Shown one piece after another: positions 55,104-63,597 of a DNA stretch of 64,000 bases. Made by a program: the position numbers and the translations under genes. Under the pieces are notes generated by a model, which ran no database searches, was not told where the DNA came from, and was given only the letters and a program-made list of their open reading frames with translations. How positions within the stretch are numbered: the first letter of the stretch is position 1; each line of letters starts with the position of its first letter. The stretch comes from Ornithinimicrobium ciconiae (GTDB taxonomy: Bacteria > Actinomycetota > Actinomycetes > Actinomycetales > Dermatophilaceae), in assembly GCF_007197575.1 (NCBI RefSeq), contig NZ_CP041616.1, positions 2,232,001 to 2,296,000 of the forward strand, read 5' to 3'.

Positions 55104-56557
55104 CCGCCCCCGCGTCCCCGGACGAACCTCGCCAGGATCAGCCACCGCTGCGTGACCTCGAGGTGCAGGCCAACGCCTTCACCGGTGAGGAGGCCGCGAC
55201 CGGACACTTCGCTGACACCCTGGGCCGATGGACGGTCGGCGCTGCAGATCTTGGGGTGCCACACCTGGTTCCGAGTCCCGTCGACCCTGCGCACTGGCGT
55301 GATCCGCGTGTGGGGTGGGGCGTCATACTCCCGGAGCGCGAGGGACTGGATCCGGTCGCACTCGCCACCGCGGACGACGCCCCCGAGCCGATCCGTGAGC
55401 TGGTGGTGCAGCGGCAGGGCAAGGTCCTGCGCTATCGCCCCGGCACCGCGCTGGCCCAGTGGGCGCTGCGCGACTATGCCGGTGGGGGAGACCTGTTCAC
55501 GGCCGCCTCACCGCAGGGTATGGGCGCCCAGGAGCTGCCGTTGTATCTGCTGATCGCCGCGTCTCCCGCTGACGTCCCGTGGCAGGTCCAGTACGCGTTG
55601 AACCCCGTGCGTTATGTCGGTCGTCTTGACCTCGACGACGCAGGCCTGGCCAACTATGTCAGCGCGCTGATGGACGGGTGGCGGGACTCGACCGCTTCGT
55701 ATGCCGCACCCCTGGTCTGGTCGGTCGACCACGGTGGGGGAGATATCACCACCCTCATGCGGGAGGTCATCGGAGCCGGACTGCACGACACCTTCGCGGC
55801 GGACGCCGACATGCCCGGGCTGCGATACGTCGACGGGTCGGTCACCGACGCCACCGGGGCGGCGCTGACCGCGGCGCTCACCGAGCTGCGCCCCCTCGTG
55901 ATCGTGACGACGAGCCACGGCAAGACCGGGCCGCTCAGCGACCCGGACCAGATGCGCCGTGACCTCGGGATGCTGGTCGACGCCTCCCACCAGGTGGTCG
56001 ATCCAACTGCGCTCACCGCGACGTGGTCGCCCGACGGCGCCGTCTGGTTTGCCCAGGCCTGCTGCTCGGCCGGAGCGGACCAACCCTCGGCCTACGAGGG
56101 GCTGTTTGCCGAGTCCGGCACCGTGGGTCGGGTCCTCACCGAGGTGGCCCGCCTCGGCGCACAGACGGCACCGACCCCGCGTGCACTGCTCGGCGCCGCC
56201 AAGCCGCTGCGGGCCTTCATCGGGCAGGTCGAGCCGACCTTCAACTGGACGATGTCCTTCCCACCCAACCAGGCGGACCTCACCGCCAGCCTGCGCCGGA
56301 CCGTCTACGAAGGCATCTGCGGTGGCAAGCCGGTCGGGATGGCGCTGGCGGCCTACTACGACGTGATCGGGTCGCTGCTGGTCAACCATGGTCGTGCCCT
56401 GAAGTCGTTCAACGTCGGCTCGACCACCGCACTGGACCTGGCGGCCTACAGCAAGGCCACGGCATACGACCGGGCCAGCACCGTTCTCCTGGGCGACCCG
56501 ACGGTGGCGATCCCCCTGCCCGGAGCAGCGCCGCCCGGACAACCGTTGCCTGCGTGA
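55100..56557 (+). CDS. Caspase-like (clan CD) protein, last gene of the CHAT operon
   Basis: I do not recognise a named family for this 485-residue protein, but it has the core pattern of clan CD proteases: a hydrophobic strand ending in His, PLVIVTTSHGKTG (H273), and 48 residues later a strand ending in Cys, AVWFAQACCSAG (C321, C322). Upstream lies a domain of about 200 residues with QELPLYLLIAASPADVPWQV. The C-terminus contains AAYYDVIGSLLVNHG. Overlap with the CHAT gene (ATGA) indicates one functional unit. Catalysis is inferred from motif spacing alone. Confidence 0.65.
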   Translation: MTAPASPDEPRQDQPPLRDLEVQANAFTGEEAATGHFADTLGRWTVGAADLGVPHLVPSPVDPAHWRDPRVGWGVILPEREGLDPVALATADDAPEPIRELVVQRQGKVLRYRPGTALAQWALRDYAGGGDLFTAASPQGMGAQELPLYLLIAASPADVPWQVQYALNPVRYVGRLDLDDAGLANYVSALMDGWRDSTASYAAPLVWSVDHGGGDITTLMREVIGAGLHDTFAADADMPGLRYVDGSVTDATGAALTAALTELRPLVIVTTSHGKTGPLSDPDQMRRDLGMLVDASHQVVDPTALTATWSPDGAVWFAQACCSAGADQPSAYEGLFAESGTVGRVLTEVARLGAQTAPTPRALLGAAKPLRAFIGQVEPTFNWTMSFPPNQADLTASLRRTVYEGICGGKPVGMALAAYYDVIGSLLVNHGRALKSFNVGSTTALDLAAYSKATAYDRASTVLLGDPTVAIPLPGAAPPGQPLPA

Positions 56558-56590
56558 CCCCTGCTCGGGACCACCGCGGCGGGACAGTTC

Positions 56591-59350
56591 CTACTCGGTG
56601 ACCTCCAGGAACCCATGAGCACCGCGCTCGGCATCGATCATCAGGTGCGACACGAGTGGATAGTGGCCCGCCTCGGGCATCTCAAGCTCGACGAAGCCAC
56701 CCTGGGCCGGCAGCAGTCCCAGCACCTGGCTCCCGCCGGTGCCCTCACCGTCCGAGGCTGACCCGTTCTCGGCACCGGGTCCGCCGAGCACCCAGTGGCC
56801 CTCCTCATAGACGGTGTCGAACTGGCCGCCGACGACGTGGAAACTGCTGAGCCTGTTGGGTCCGGCGGCGAGCACCCAGATGCGCACCCGGTCACCGACC
56901 TTCGCCTGGAGCATGTGCTCGTCGTACTGGTTGGCGATCCCGTTGAACACCACGAGGTCCGGATCGTCGGCCATGATCTTGTCGACGTTGACCTCGGTGG
57001 CCTCCTCCGCGGACTGCGCGACCGTGTCGAGGTAGACCTCGGACTGCACCAGCACGAACTCGTGGTCGACCTCCGGCAACCCCGGCGGATCGATGATCAC
57101 CGCCCCGGTCATCCCGGCCGCGATGTGCGACGACATGGGCATCGTGGAGCAGTGATACATCCAGATGCCCGACCTGGTCGCGGTGAACCGATAGACCAGG
57201 GACTCACCCGGGGGGATCGTGCGCATCGGCTCGTCCGGGGCGAGCGCGCCTGCGTGGAAGTCGATGGAGTGCCCGAGGGTGCCGTCGTTGACCAGGGTGA
57301 TCTCGAAGACGTCGCCGACCGTGCCGCGCAGCGTCGGGCCGGGGGCCTGACCGTTGAAGGTCCAGCGCTGTTGCCACACCCCGGGCGCCACCTCCAGGGG
57401 CACCTCCTGCGCGGTGAGGGTCACCTGGTGCGTCGTCGCCCCGGGAGCCGGAGCGAGAGTCGGGTCGACGGGCTGTATGACGGGGGGCGGGTCGTCGCCG
57501 AGGATCGGGGCACCGCCGTGCTCGGCGTGGGCGTCACCGCCGTTCTGCGTGGGTGCCGGGGCTCCGTCGGTGGCCCCGTCAGTGGCTCCGTCAGCGGTCC
57601 CGCTGGGCACCGCTGCGGGGGTGCCCTCGGTGGTCACCGTGAAGGTCATCCCGCTCTGCCGGTGCCCCACGATCGTGCACCAGCCCTCCATCGGTCCGGA
57701 CACGACGTCAATGACGATCTCAGCGCGCTCGCCGTGGGCCAGCCGGGGTGTCTTCTGACCACCGAGGGTGAGGTCGTGGGTGGTTGACACGTCGTCATTG
57801 ACCAGGTCGATGACCAGGCGGTTGCCGATGGGGACGCTCACCGTGTCGGGGGTGAAGGTCATGCCCTTGGCCGAGACCTCGACCCGGGTCGTCTCACCGG
57901 TGGCCGGCACCGTCGCGGTGGAGGAGTCGCCAGTGGCGGGCGCACCGAGACCGGCGGCCACCGGGTCCAGGCCCACGCCAACCGTGATGGCCACCAGCAG
58001 GGCGGTGACACCGGCGACGGTCTGACCCAGGGTCAGCGCCGATGGTGGACGCTCCACGCGCGCACCGGGCTCCAGCGGCGGGAGCCCGTCGCCCAGGGCA
58101 CGCCGGGCCCGCACTGAGCGGATGATGCCGCCGATCATGAGCGGCAGAAAGGCCGCCAGCGCCAGGAGCACCAGCACGGAGACGGTCACGCGCACCAGGG
58201 ACGGGACCGGCAGCAGGCACATGGCCAGGCCCACGTTGATGATGACCAGGCGCAGTGCCGCGATCTTATTGAAGACGGCCTGCCCGGCACGCACGACCGA
58301 TGGGCCACCGCCCAGGGCGGTGGGCATCAGGTAGGACAGGGCACCGGTGAGCAGCTGGGCCGCGAAGCCGACCACGAAGATGGCCCCGAGGGTGCCCACG
58401 CTGTCGCTGACGGAGCCCTGGGCGACCAGAGCGATCGTGGTGCCGATGCCGACCGCCAGCCACAGCAGCGCAGAGGCGACCGAGGCGGTGGCGAACTCCC
58501 GGGGTGGGCGGCGCCTCGCCGGTTGCCAGAGGGCGCGGCCCCACCAGGCCAGCCCGGCGGCATACAGGACCAGCCCGGAGACGGTGACCTGGCGCAGACC
58601 GGACAATGCCCCGGTGGTGATGATGACCAAGGAGACACCCAGGATCGGCAGTGCCAGGCGGGCCAGGTGCTCAGCACGGGTGTCCATCGGGGTGCGCAGC
58701 ATGGTGGGCCACAGCGTGATCAGGGTGCCAGTGACCGTCAGGCCCACCCAGCCGAGCAGGTTGGTCATCATGTGCGCCACCAGGAGGCGGTCGTGCCAGT
58801 TCTGGCTCAGGCCCAGGGCGAGCGTGGCACCGAAGGCGATGCCGACCGGCAGACAGATCGCCGCCACCTGGTAGTAGCGGATGGTGATCCGGAAACGGCC
58901 CGGGAGCGCGTTGCGCAACCGGCGCCGCAGCATGAGCGCGTGCCAGAGCACCGCGACCGACACCAGGATGGCGCCGGTGAGGACGAGCCACCACCAGGTG
59001 GTGGGAACACCGATCAGCACGAGAGTGGTCCCCAGCAGCAGCAACGCCAGGCGGCGGCTCTGGTTGGCGCGGGTGTCCAGCGCCTCCGGGGTCTTCAGCA
59101 GCGCCTGCGCGAAGTGGGTGCTCCAGACAAAGATCGAGTGGGTGATCGCGCCGAGCAGCACGAGGTGGACCATCAGCCAGGTCGCATCGGGCACCCACTG
59201 GTGGACCAGCGCCACGAGGACCGCCAGCACCATCCAGAGCAGTGCGGGACGGTCCCGCAGGGCCCACTCACCGCGGGCCTGGCTGCCGCCGCGCCGCGGT
59301 GCGGGGTCGGTGTTGGGGATGGTGTTGCGGACGGATCGGGGCAGAGTCAT
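56591..59350 (-). CDS. nirK: Membrane-anchored copper nitrite reductase fusion (NirK-like)
   Basis: The 919-residue protein joins three parts. Residues 1-470 have about twelve membrane helices (for example LGAITHSIFVWSTHFAQALL). Residues 500-600 form a cupredoxin with a type-1 copper set (TTHDL, GWCTIVGHRQSGM). The last 290 residues match the two-domain AniA/NirK enzyme: HSIDFHAGALAP (type-2 ligands), WMYHCSTMPMSSHIAAGMTG (type-1 and type-2 ligands) and SSFHVVGGQFDTVYEEG. It should reduce nitrite to NO outside the membrane. The ATG at 59350 overlaps the upstream gene by four bases. Confidence 0.92.
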   Translation of the reverse strand: MTLPRSVRNTIPNTDPAPRRGGSQARGEWALRDRPALLWMVLAVLVALVHQWVPDATWLMVHLVLLGAITHSIFVWSTHFAQALLKTPEALDTRANQSRRLALLLLGTTLVLIGVPTTWWWLVLTGAILVSVAVLWHALMLRRRLRNALPGRFRITIRYYQVAAICLPVGIAFGATLALGLSQNWHDRLLVAHMMTNLLGWVGLTVTGTLITLWPTMLRTPMDTRAEHLARLALPILGVSLVIITTGALSGLRQVTVSGLVLYAAGLAWWGRALWQPARRRPPREFATASVASALLWLAVGIGTTIALVAQGSVSDSVGTLGAIFVVGFAAQLLTGALSYLMPTALGGGPSVVRAGQAVFNKIAALRLVIINVGLAMCLLPVPSLVRVTVSVLVLLALAAFLPLMIGGIIRSVRARRALGDGLPPLEPGARVERPPSALTLGQTVAGVTALLVAITVGVGLDPVAAGLGAPATGDSSTATVPATGETTRVEVSAKGMTFTPDTVSVPIGNRLVIDLVNDDVSTTHDLTLGGQKTPRLAHGERAEIVIDVVSGPMEGWCTIVGHRQSGMTFTVTTEGTPAAVPSGTADGATDGATDGAPAPTQNGGDAHAEHGGAPILGDDPPPVIQPVDPTLAPAPGATTHQVTLTAQEVPLEVAPGVWQQRWTFNGQAPGPTLRGTVGDVFEITLVNDGTLGHSIDFHAGALAPDEPMRTIPPGESLVYRFTATRSGIWMYHCSTMPMSSHIAAGMTGAVIIDPPGLPEVDHEFVLVQSEVYLDTVAQSAEEATEVNVDKIMADDPDLVVFNGIANQYDEHMLQAKVGDRVRIWVLAAGPNRLSSFHVVGGQFDTVYEEGHWVLGGPGAENGSASDGEGTGGSQVLGLLPAQGGFVELEMPEAGHYPLVSHLMIDAERGAHGFLEVTE

Positions 59351-60429
59351 GCGGTGCTCACCAGGTAGATCGCGGTGAGCGCGAGGAGCAGCACCGCGAT
59401 GATCGTCAGGACGGAGCCGGTCTGATAGGCGAAGGGGTCCGCGCCGCCGAGCATGTTGCCGCCGACGCGCACCACCATCCCCGTGTGCAGCACGGCCAGG
59501 GGGACCCACAGCACGGGGCGGTAGGGGAGGCGGACCGACAACACCGCGGGCAGGATGACCGGGGCGTGGGCCATCACCATGGAGATGGCAAAACCGAGGA
59601 AGGTCGCGTGCACGACGGTGTCATAGGCCGCCGGGTGGTTGGCCAGCGGTCCGCCTCCGGCACCAGGAACAGCACCGAGTGCCCAGAGGGTTCCGGCCAG
59701 AGCCAGCCAGCCATAGCCGATGAGCAGCGCGGCCGCGCTGAACCTGGGCAGCCCCGTGGAGCGGATGAGGTTGCGGGCCACGTCGTGCCGGGCCAACCAG
59801 GCTGTCAGGGCCACCAGGGTCAGACCGAACAGCGGCCCACCGACAGCGGGTCGGAGCAGGGTCACGACCACGGCGACCGTCAGCAGGAGCGCCAGGCCAA
59901 GGAGCTGCTCACCGGCTCCCGTGGGCATCGCCAGCCGGGCGAGCTCGGCGCGTTCGGCCGCGATCGTCAGGACCATGAAGGCCACCAGCCAGGGGAGTAT
60001 GACGGCGACGTCCGTGCGCATCCACAACGCCGCTGCGCAGGTGGCCAGGACCGCCCCGAGTAGTTGGACCAGGACCGTGACCTCCCGCGACCTGCTGTAG
60101 AGCGCGATGTAGACGGCGGCGAGCAAGGCGCTGCCCAGGACCAGGAACAGCTGGCCGAGCACGATGGGCGCGGGGGAGAGGAGGGCAATGCCCCCGGCAC
60201 CGAGCAGGGCCGGAGCCAGGAAGCCCCACCCTTGACGCAGTGCCTGGGCCCGCTCGAGCGCGATGACCGTGCCCAGGAAACCCAGGACCATCAGGATGCC
60301 GTGGATGTCAGCCAGTCGGTCCGTCCGGACCGGGGCCGGCAGCCCGAGCAGCAGCAGGGCGGCGTTCAAGCCGGCCAGGAGGCAGACTCCCCCGCCGGCC
60401 AGCAGGAGCCATCGGATCTGAGGTTTCAC
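59347..60429 (-). CDS. NnrS-like multi-helix membrane protein
   Basis: The 360-residue protein consists of about twelve hydrophobic helices. IHGILMVLGFLGTVIALERA near the N-terminus and AYDTVVHATFLGFAISMVMAH further on are His-bearing stretches like those of NnrS proteins, which are linked to NO metabolism and bind heme and copper. Family membership is likely but not certain. It overlaps the hemerythrin gene upstream and nirK downstream, so it works in the nitrite/NO module. Confidence 0.72.
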   Translation of the reverse strand: MKPQIRWLLLAGGGVCLLAGLNAALLLLGLPAPVRTDRLADIHGILMVLGFLGTVIALERAQALRQGWGFLAPALLGAGGIALLSPAPIVLGQLFLVLGSALLAAVYIALYSRSREVTVLVQLLGAVLATCAAALWMRTDVAVILPWLVAFMVLTIAAERAELARLAMPTGAGEQLLGLALLLTVAVVVTLLRPAVGGPLFGLTLVALTAWLARHDVARNLIRSTGLPRFSAAALLIGYGWLALAGTLWALGAVPGAGGGPLANHPAAYDTVVHATFLGFAISMVMAHAPVILPAVLSVRLPYRPVLWVPLAVLHTGMVVRVGGNMLGGADPFAYQTGSVLTIIAVLLLALTAIYLVSTA

Positions 60430-61013
60430 GGGTGATCGTGGTCGTGGGGGTGCGAGTGGTCGTGTTCGTGGGGGTGCGAGTGGTCGTGGTCATGCGCAGG
60501 GTCGTGGGGGTGCGCGTGCCCGTGACCCGGCCCGGCCTCGCGGGACAGCAGGTGGCCGCGACCGTCGGTGATCGCCTCCTGTGCCTCGGGAGTGGTCTCG
60601 TCGACCCGCTCCCAGTCCGTCCCGTCCAGTGACATGGCGGCAGCGGGAAACAACCCGTTGTCCTCCTTGTCGATGTGGTTGCGCAGGGCCAGCTCAAACT
60701 CCGGTGCCCGCGCGAAGTCACCGTTGGCGACCAGCTCGAGCAGCTCGTCAAGACTCGTGTGTTCCCCGCACAGCACGTCGATGTGATCGGTGAACTCCTC
60801 CTGCTCGCGCATCACGGCAAACAGGCCGACCTCCTCGGCGTGCGTGTGCGGGTGCAGCAGCCGGGCCACCACCTGTGCGGTGGCACGGACAGTCTCAGCA
60901 TCGCCGGAGCTCGCCGCACGGACCATCTGTCCCGTGGCGTTGATGATCTCGTCGTGCTCGGCCATGAACCGGCCGACGACGGTGATGGACTGGCAGCCGC
61001 AGTAGGAACACAT
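60426..61013 (-). CDS. Hemerythrin-like protein with His-rich tail
   Basis: The 195-residue protein begins MCSYCGCQ, then has a hemerythrin HHE domain (about 15-130) with iron-ligand candidates in FMAEHDEIINA, LLHPHTHAEEVGLF, CGEHTSLDELLEL and LRNHIDKEDNGLFP. Hemerythrins of this type act in NO response or iron-sulfur repair. The last 32 residues are about half His (HDHDHSHPHEHDHSHPH), which suggests metal storage or delivery, perhaps copper for the adjacent nitrite reductase. That last point is inference. The stop overlaps the NnrS-like start. Confidence 0.92.
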   Translation of the reverse strand: MCSYCGCQSITVVGRFMAEHDEIINATGQMVRAASSGDAETVRATAQVVARLLHPHTHAEEVGLFAVMREQEEFTDHIDVLCGEHTSLDELLELVANGDFARAPEFELALRNHIDKEDNGLFPAAAMSLDGTDWERVDETTPEAQEAITDGRGHLLSREAGPGHGHAHPHDPAHDHDHSHPHEHDHSHPHDHDHP

Positions 61014-61162
61014 GCAGACATCCTCCCTCGTCGACCGGGTCGGCCGAGCGGGTCATGAGTTGGGCGGCCACACGCGCTCAGCTCCTGCGGGTGGCGGGCA
61101 CACGCGCTCAGCGCCCTGCGGGTGGGGCGCAGCGCGTGCGGGGTGGCGGCGACCGACGCCCG

Positions 61163-61450
61163 TCAGCGCGCGCGGGTGAGGCGCAGGGTCCATGCCTCGG
61201 GGCCGGGCACCAGGTACTCGACGTCGATCGCGCCCGACTCGCGGTCCGCGATCTGGGCCAGCAGCGGCTTCGGGTCGTGGGGGGCCACCAGGTCCAGGGC
61301 ACCGCCGACCGGGATCGCGGACAGGGCGCCAAAGACCGTCGCGTGGCGGATCGCGTGCGGCACAACGCGCACGTCCAACTCGGGGACCTGCACGTCGTGC
61401 TCGCCGCAGGCGCAGCCGGAGACGTCCTGCAGGGGGATGTCACTGGTCAT
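61163..61450 (-). CDS. DUF2249 domain protein
   Basis: The 95-residue protein matches DUF2249: VPHAIRHATVFGALSAIPVG followed by LVAPHDPKPLLAQIADRE. Proteins of this type occur with hemerythrins, NirK and NO-related genes, and may bind metal through the conserved His residues and the CAC motif near the N-terminus. It is the first gene of the minus-strand nitrite/NO operon. The ATG follows GAGGAGA. A 149-base gap to the hemerythrin gene contains only short GC-rich direct repeats. Confidence 0.88.
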   Translation of the reverse strand: MTSDIPLQDVSGCACGEHDVQVPELDVRVVPHAIRHATVFGALSAIPVGGALDLVAPHDPKPLLAQIADRESGAIDVEYLVPGPEAWTLRLTRAR

Positions 61451-61503
61451 CGTGGTCTCTCCTCAGTTTGCGGTCGGTACGGAAGCATTATTACACTCCC
61501 CAT
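61451..61503. promoter_or_regulatory. Divergent promoter region of DUF2249 operon and regulator
   Basis: The 53 bases hold one AT-rich centre, GCATTATTAC (61487-61496). Read on the minus strand it supplies TAATAAT, 37 bases before the DUF2249 start. Read on the plus strand it gives a -10-like TATTAC about eight bases before the regulator GTG, fitting a leaderless message. Shared elements imply that binding of the regulator would affect both directions. Confidence 0.6.
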
Positions 61504-62211
61504 GTGAAGAAAACGACGCGGCTGGGCCCGAAACCGTGGGTGCCGTCCGCCGACCCGGACCAGGCGCCCGCCGAGCGGGTCCTTGCCGTGCTCGCGGAGA
61601 AGAGCCGTCCGGTGACCACCGCTGATCTGGTGGCCGAGGTCGGATTCCATGCCAACACCGTGCGGGCACACCTGCAGGAACTGGTGGAAGCCGGCCTGGT
61701 CACGGTCCGGGCAGTCGCGCCGAGCGGCCGGGGCAGGCCCGCCCACGAATACACCATCACCGATGAGGGACGCGCCGTCCCCAGGGTCAACGACCCCGCG
61801 TTTGCCGAGTACCGAGGCCTCACCACCGCCTTCGCCAGCTATCTGATGGCCCGCACACAGGATCCCGCTGACGAGGCCCGTCAGATCGGCCGGGCCTGGG
61901 GCACACAACTGGCCTCCGAGAGGCCCGAGCACAGCGAGAGCCCGCAGGAGCTGGTGCTCCCGCTGCTGGCCAGGCTGGGCTTCACCCCGGTGCCGCCAGA
62001 CACCTCTCCCGCCGACGAGGGGATCGCGCTGCGCACCTGCCCGCTCCTGGAGCTGGCCGAGCAGATGCCTGAGGTGATCTGCCAGGTCCACCAGGGTCTG
62101 GTCGAGGGCGCCCTGGCCCGCGGTGGCGCCGTGAGCACCGAGGCAGATCTGCGCCCTTTCAGCGAGCCGGGTGCGTGCCGACTCTATCTGCGCGAGACTA
62201 TGCCGCAGTGA
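61504..62211 (+). CDS. Winged-helix regulator with C-terminal Cys cluster, SufR-like
   Basis: The 235-residue protein has an N-terminal winged helix (TTADLVAEVGFHANTVRAHL, LVEAGLVTVRAVAPSGRGRP). The C-terminal part has Cys in LRTCPLLELAEQMPEVICQV and in GACRLYLRET, a spacing like that of iron-sulfur regulators of the SufR type. Placed divergently to a nitrite/NO operon, it is a good candidate for an NO-sensing Fe-S repressor. Cluster binding is inferred. I chose the GTG at 61504 because upstream in-frame sequence crosses the DUF2249 gene and the promoter. Confidence 0.82.
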   Translation: MKKTTRLGPKPWVPSADPDQAPAERVLAVLAEKSRPVTTADLVAEVGFHANTVRAHLQELVEAGLVTVRAVAPSGRGRPAHEYTITDEGRAVPRVNDPAFAEYRGLTTAFASYLMARTQDPADEARQIGRAWGTQLASERPEHSESPQELVLPLLARLGFTPVPPDTSPADEGIALRTCPLLELAEQMPEVICQVHQGLVEGALARGGAVSTEADLRPFSEPGACRLYLRETMPQ

Positions 62212-62340
62212 GTTCTGTCGGCACCGCGCAGTGACCACGGGCGCTGCGCCAACCGGGCCCCAGCCCGACTCTGATCCACCCACCTGACCCCAACCACCCC
62301 ACCTGATCCCACATCGGAACCAGAGGACCAAAGGAGCGCG

Positions 62341-63573
62341 ATGTCCGACTCACCGGGCACCACCACCACCCAGGCGGCCCCCGCCAAGGCCAACGGCAAG
62401 GCCTGGACGATGCTGATCATGGCGACCATCGGTTTCGCCGTGAACTTCTGGGCGTGGGCCCTGCTCAGCCCACTGGGACCGCTGTGGGCTCAAGACGGCA
62501 CCCTGGGCAACATCACCGAGGGTGACGTCGCCCTCCTGGTCGCCGTGCCCGTCATCGTCGGGTCGCTCGGCCGCATCATCGTCGGTGCCCTCACCGACAA
62601 GCACGGCGGGCGCGTCATGTTTCCGCTGGTCTCCGTGGCCACGATCGTCCCGGTGCTGGTCATCGGGTTCTTCGCACAGAGCTCCCTGATTGCGATCCTC
62701 ATCACCGGGTTCTTCCTCGGCATCGGTGGCACCGCCTTCGCCATCGGGGTCCCGTTCGTCAACGCGTGGTTCCCCCCGAGCCAGCGCGGCCTGGCGATCG
62801 GCATCTTTGGCGCCGGCATGGGCGGCACGGCCATCAGTGCACTGACCACCGTGCCGCTCTACAAGAACAGCCACAGCCTGCCGTTCCTCATCACAGCTGT
62901 CGCACTGGCCATCTATGCCGTCGCCGCCTGGCTGATCATGCGCGACGCCCCCGGCCGTTCGACACCGACCGGGTCGCTCGTCTCTCGCGTGGTCGCCAAC
63001 TCGAAGCTGTCGATCACCTGGATGCTGGCCTTCCTCTATGCCGTCGCTTTCGGTGGCTATGTCGCCTTCTCGGTCTATCTGCCCTCCTACCTCAAGGTCG
63101 CCTACGAGCTCGATCCGGGCGACGCCGCCAACCGGATGGCGGGCTTCGTCTTGATTGCTGTCATCTGCCGACCGGTCGGCGGCTGGCTCGCGGACAAGCT
63201 CGGAGCCATCGAGGTGCTCTCCGGGTGCTTCCTGATCGTCGCGATCGGTGCCACCATCGCCTCCACCACACCGATCCTGGAGCACCTGGGCACGTTTGCC
63301 TTCCTCGGCATGGCTGCCGCCCTGGGTGCCGGCAGCGGCGCCACCTTCGCGCTCATCGCCAAGGTCACCGAACCGGGCCGGGTCGGTGGCGTGACCGGCA
63401 TCGTCGGCGCGGCCGGAGGACTGGGCGGGTTCCTGCCGCCCCTGCTGATGGGCTATATCTATGGCCGCACCGAGTCCTACTCCCTCGGCCTGCTCCTGCT
63501 GGCCATCACCGCCATGGTGGCGCTGATCATGACGGTCACGGTCGTGAAGAAGAAGCAGGACGCCCCCGCGTGA
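62341..63573 (+). CDS. narK: NarK-type nitrate/nitrite MFS transporter
   Basis: The 410-residue protein has twelve membrane helices. The nitrate signature motif is present near the C-terminus (GIVGAAGGLGGFLPPLL), along with GSLGRIIVGALTDKHGGRVM, the MFS loop between helices two and three. It moves nitrate or nitrite across the membrane, and here it probably supplies or exports nitrite for the NirK system. The ATG is preceded by a strong AAAGGAG site. It lies 129 bases after the regulator on the same strand. Confidence 0.93.
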   Translation: MSDSPGTTTTQAAPAKANGKAWTMLIMATIGFAVNFWAWALLSPLGPLWAQDGTLGNITEGDVALLVAVPVIVGSLGRIIVGALTDKHGGRVMFPLVSVATIVPVLVIGFFAQSSLIAILITGFFLGIGGTAFAIGVPFVNAWFPPSQRGLAIGIFGAGMGGTAISALTTVPLYKNSHSLPFLITAVALAIYAVAAWLIMRDAPGRSTPTGSLVSRVVANSKLSITWMLAFLYAVAFGGYVAFSVYLPSYLKVAYELDPGDAANRMAGFVLIAVICRPVGGWLADKLGAIEVLSGCFLIVAIGATIASTTPILEHLGTFAFLGMAAALGAGSGATFALIAKVTEPGRVGGVTGIVGAAGGLGGFLPPLLMGYIYGRTESYSLGLLLLAITAMVALIMTVTVVKKKQDAPA

Positions 63574-63597
63574 AGTCAGGTGGGCACCGCGCCTGGC

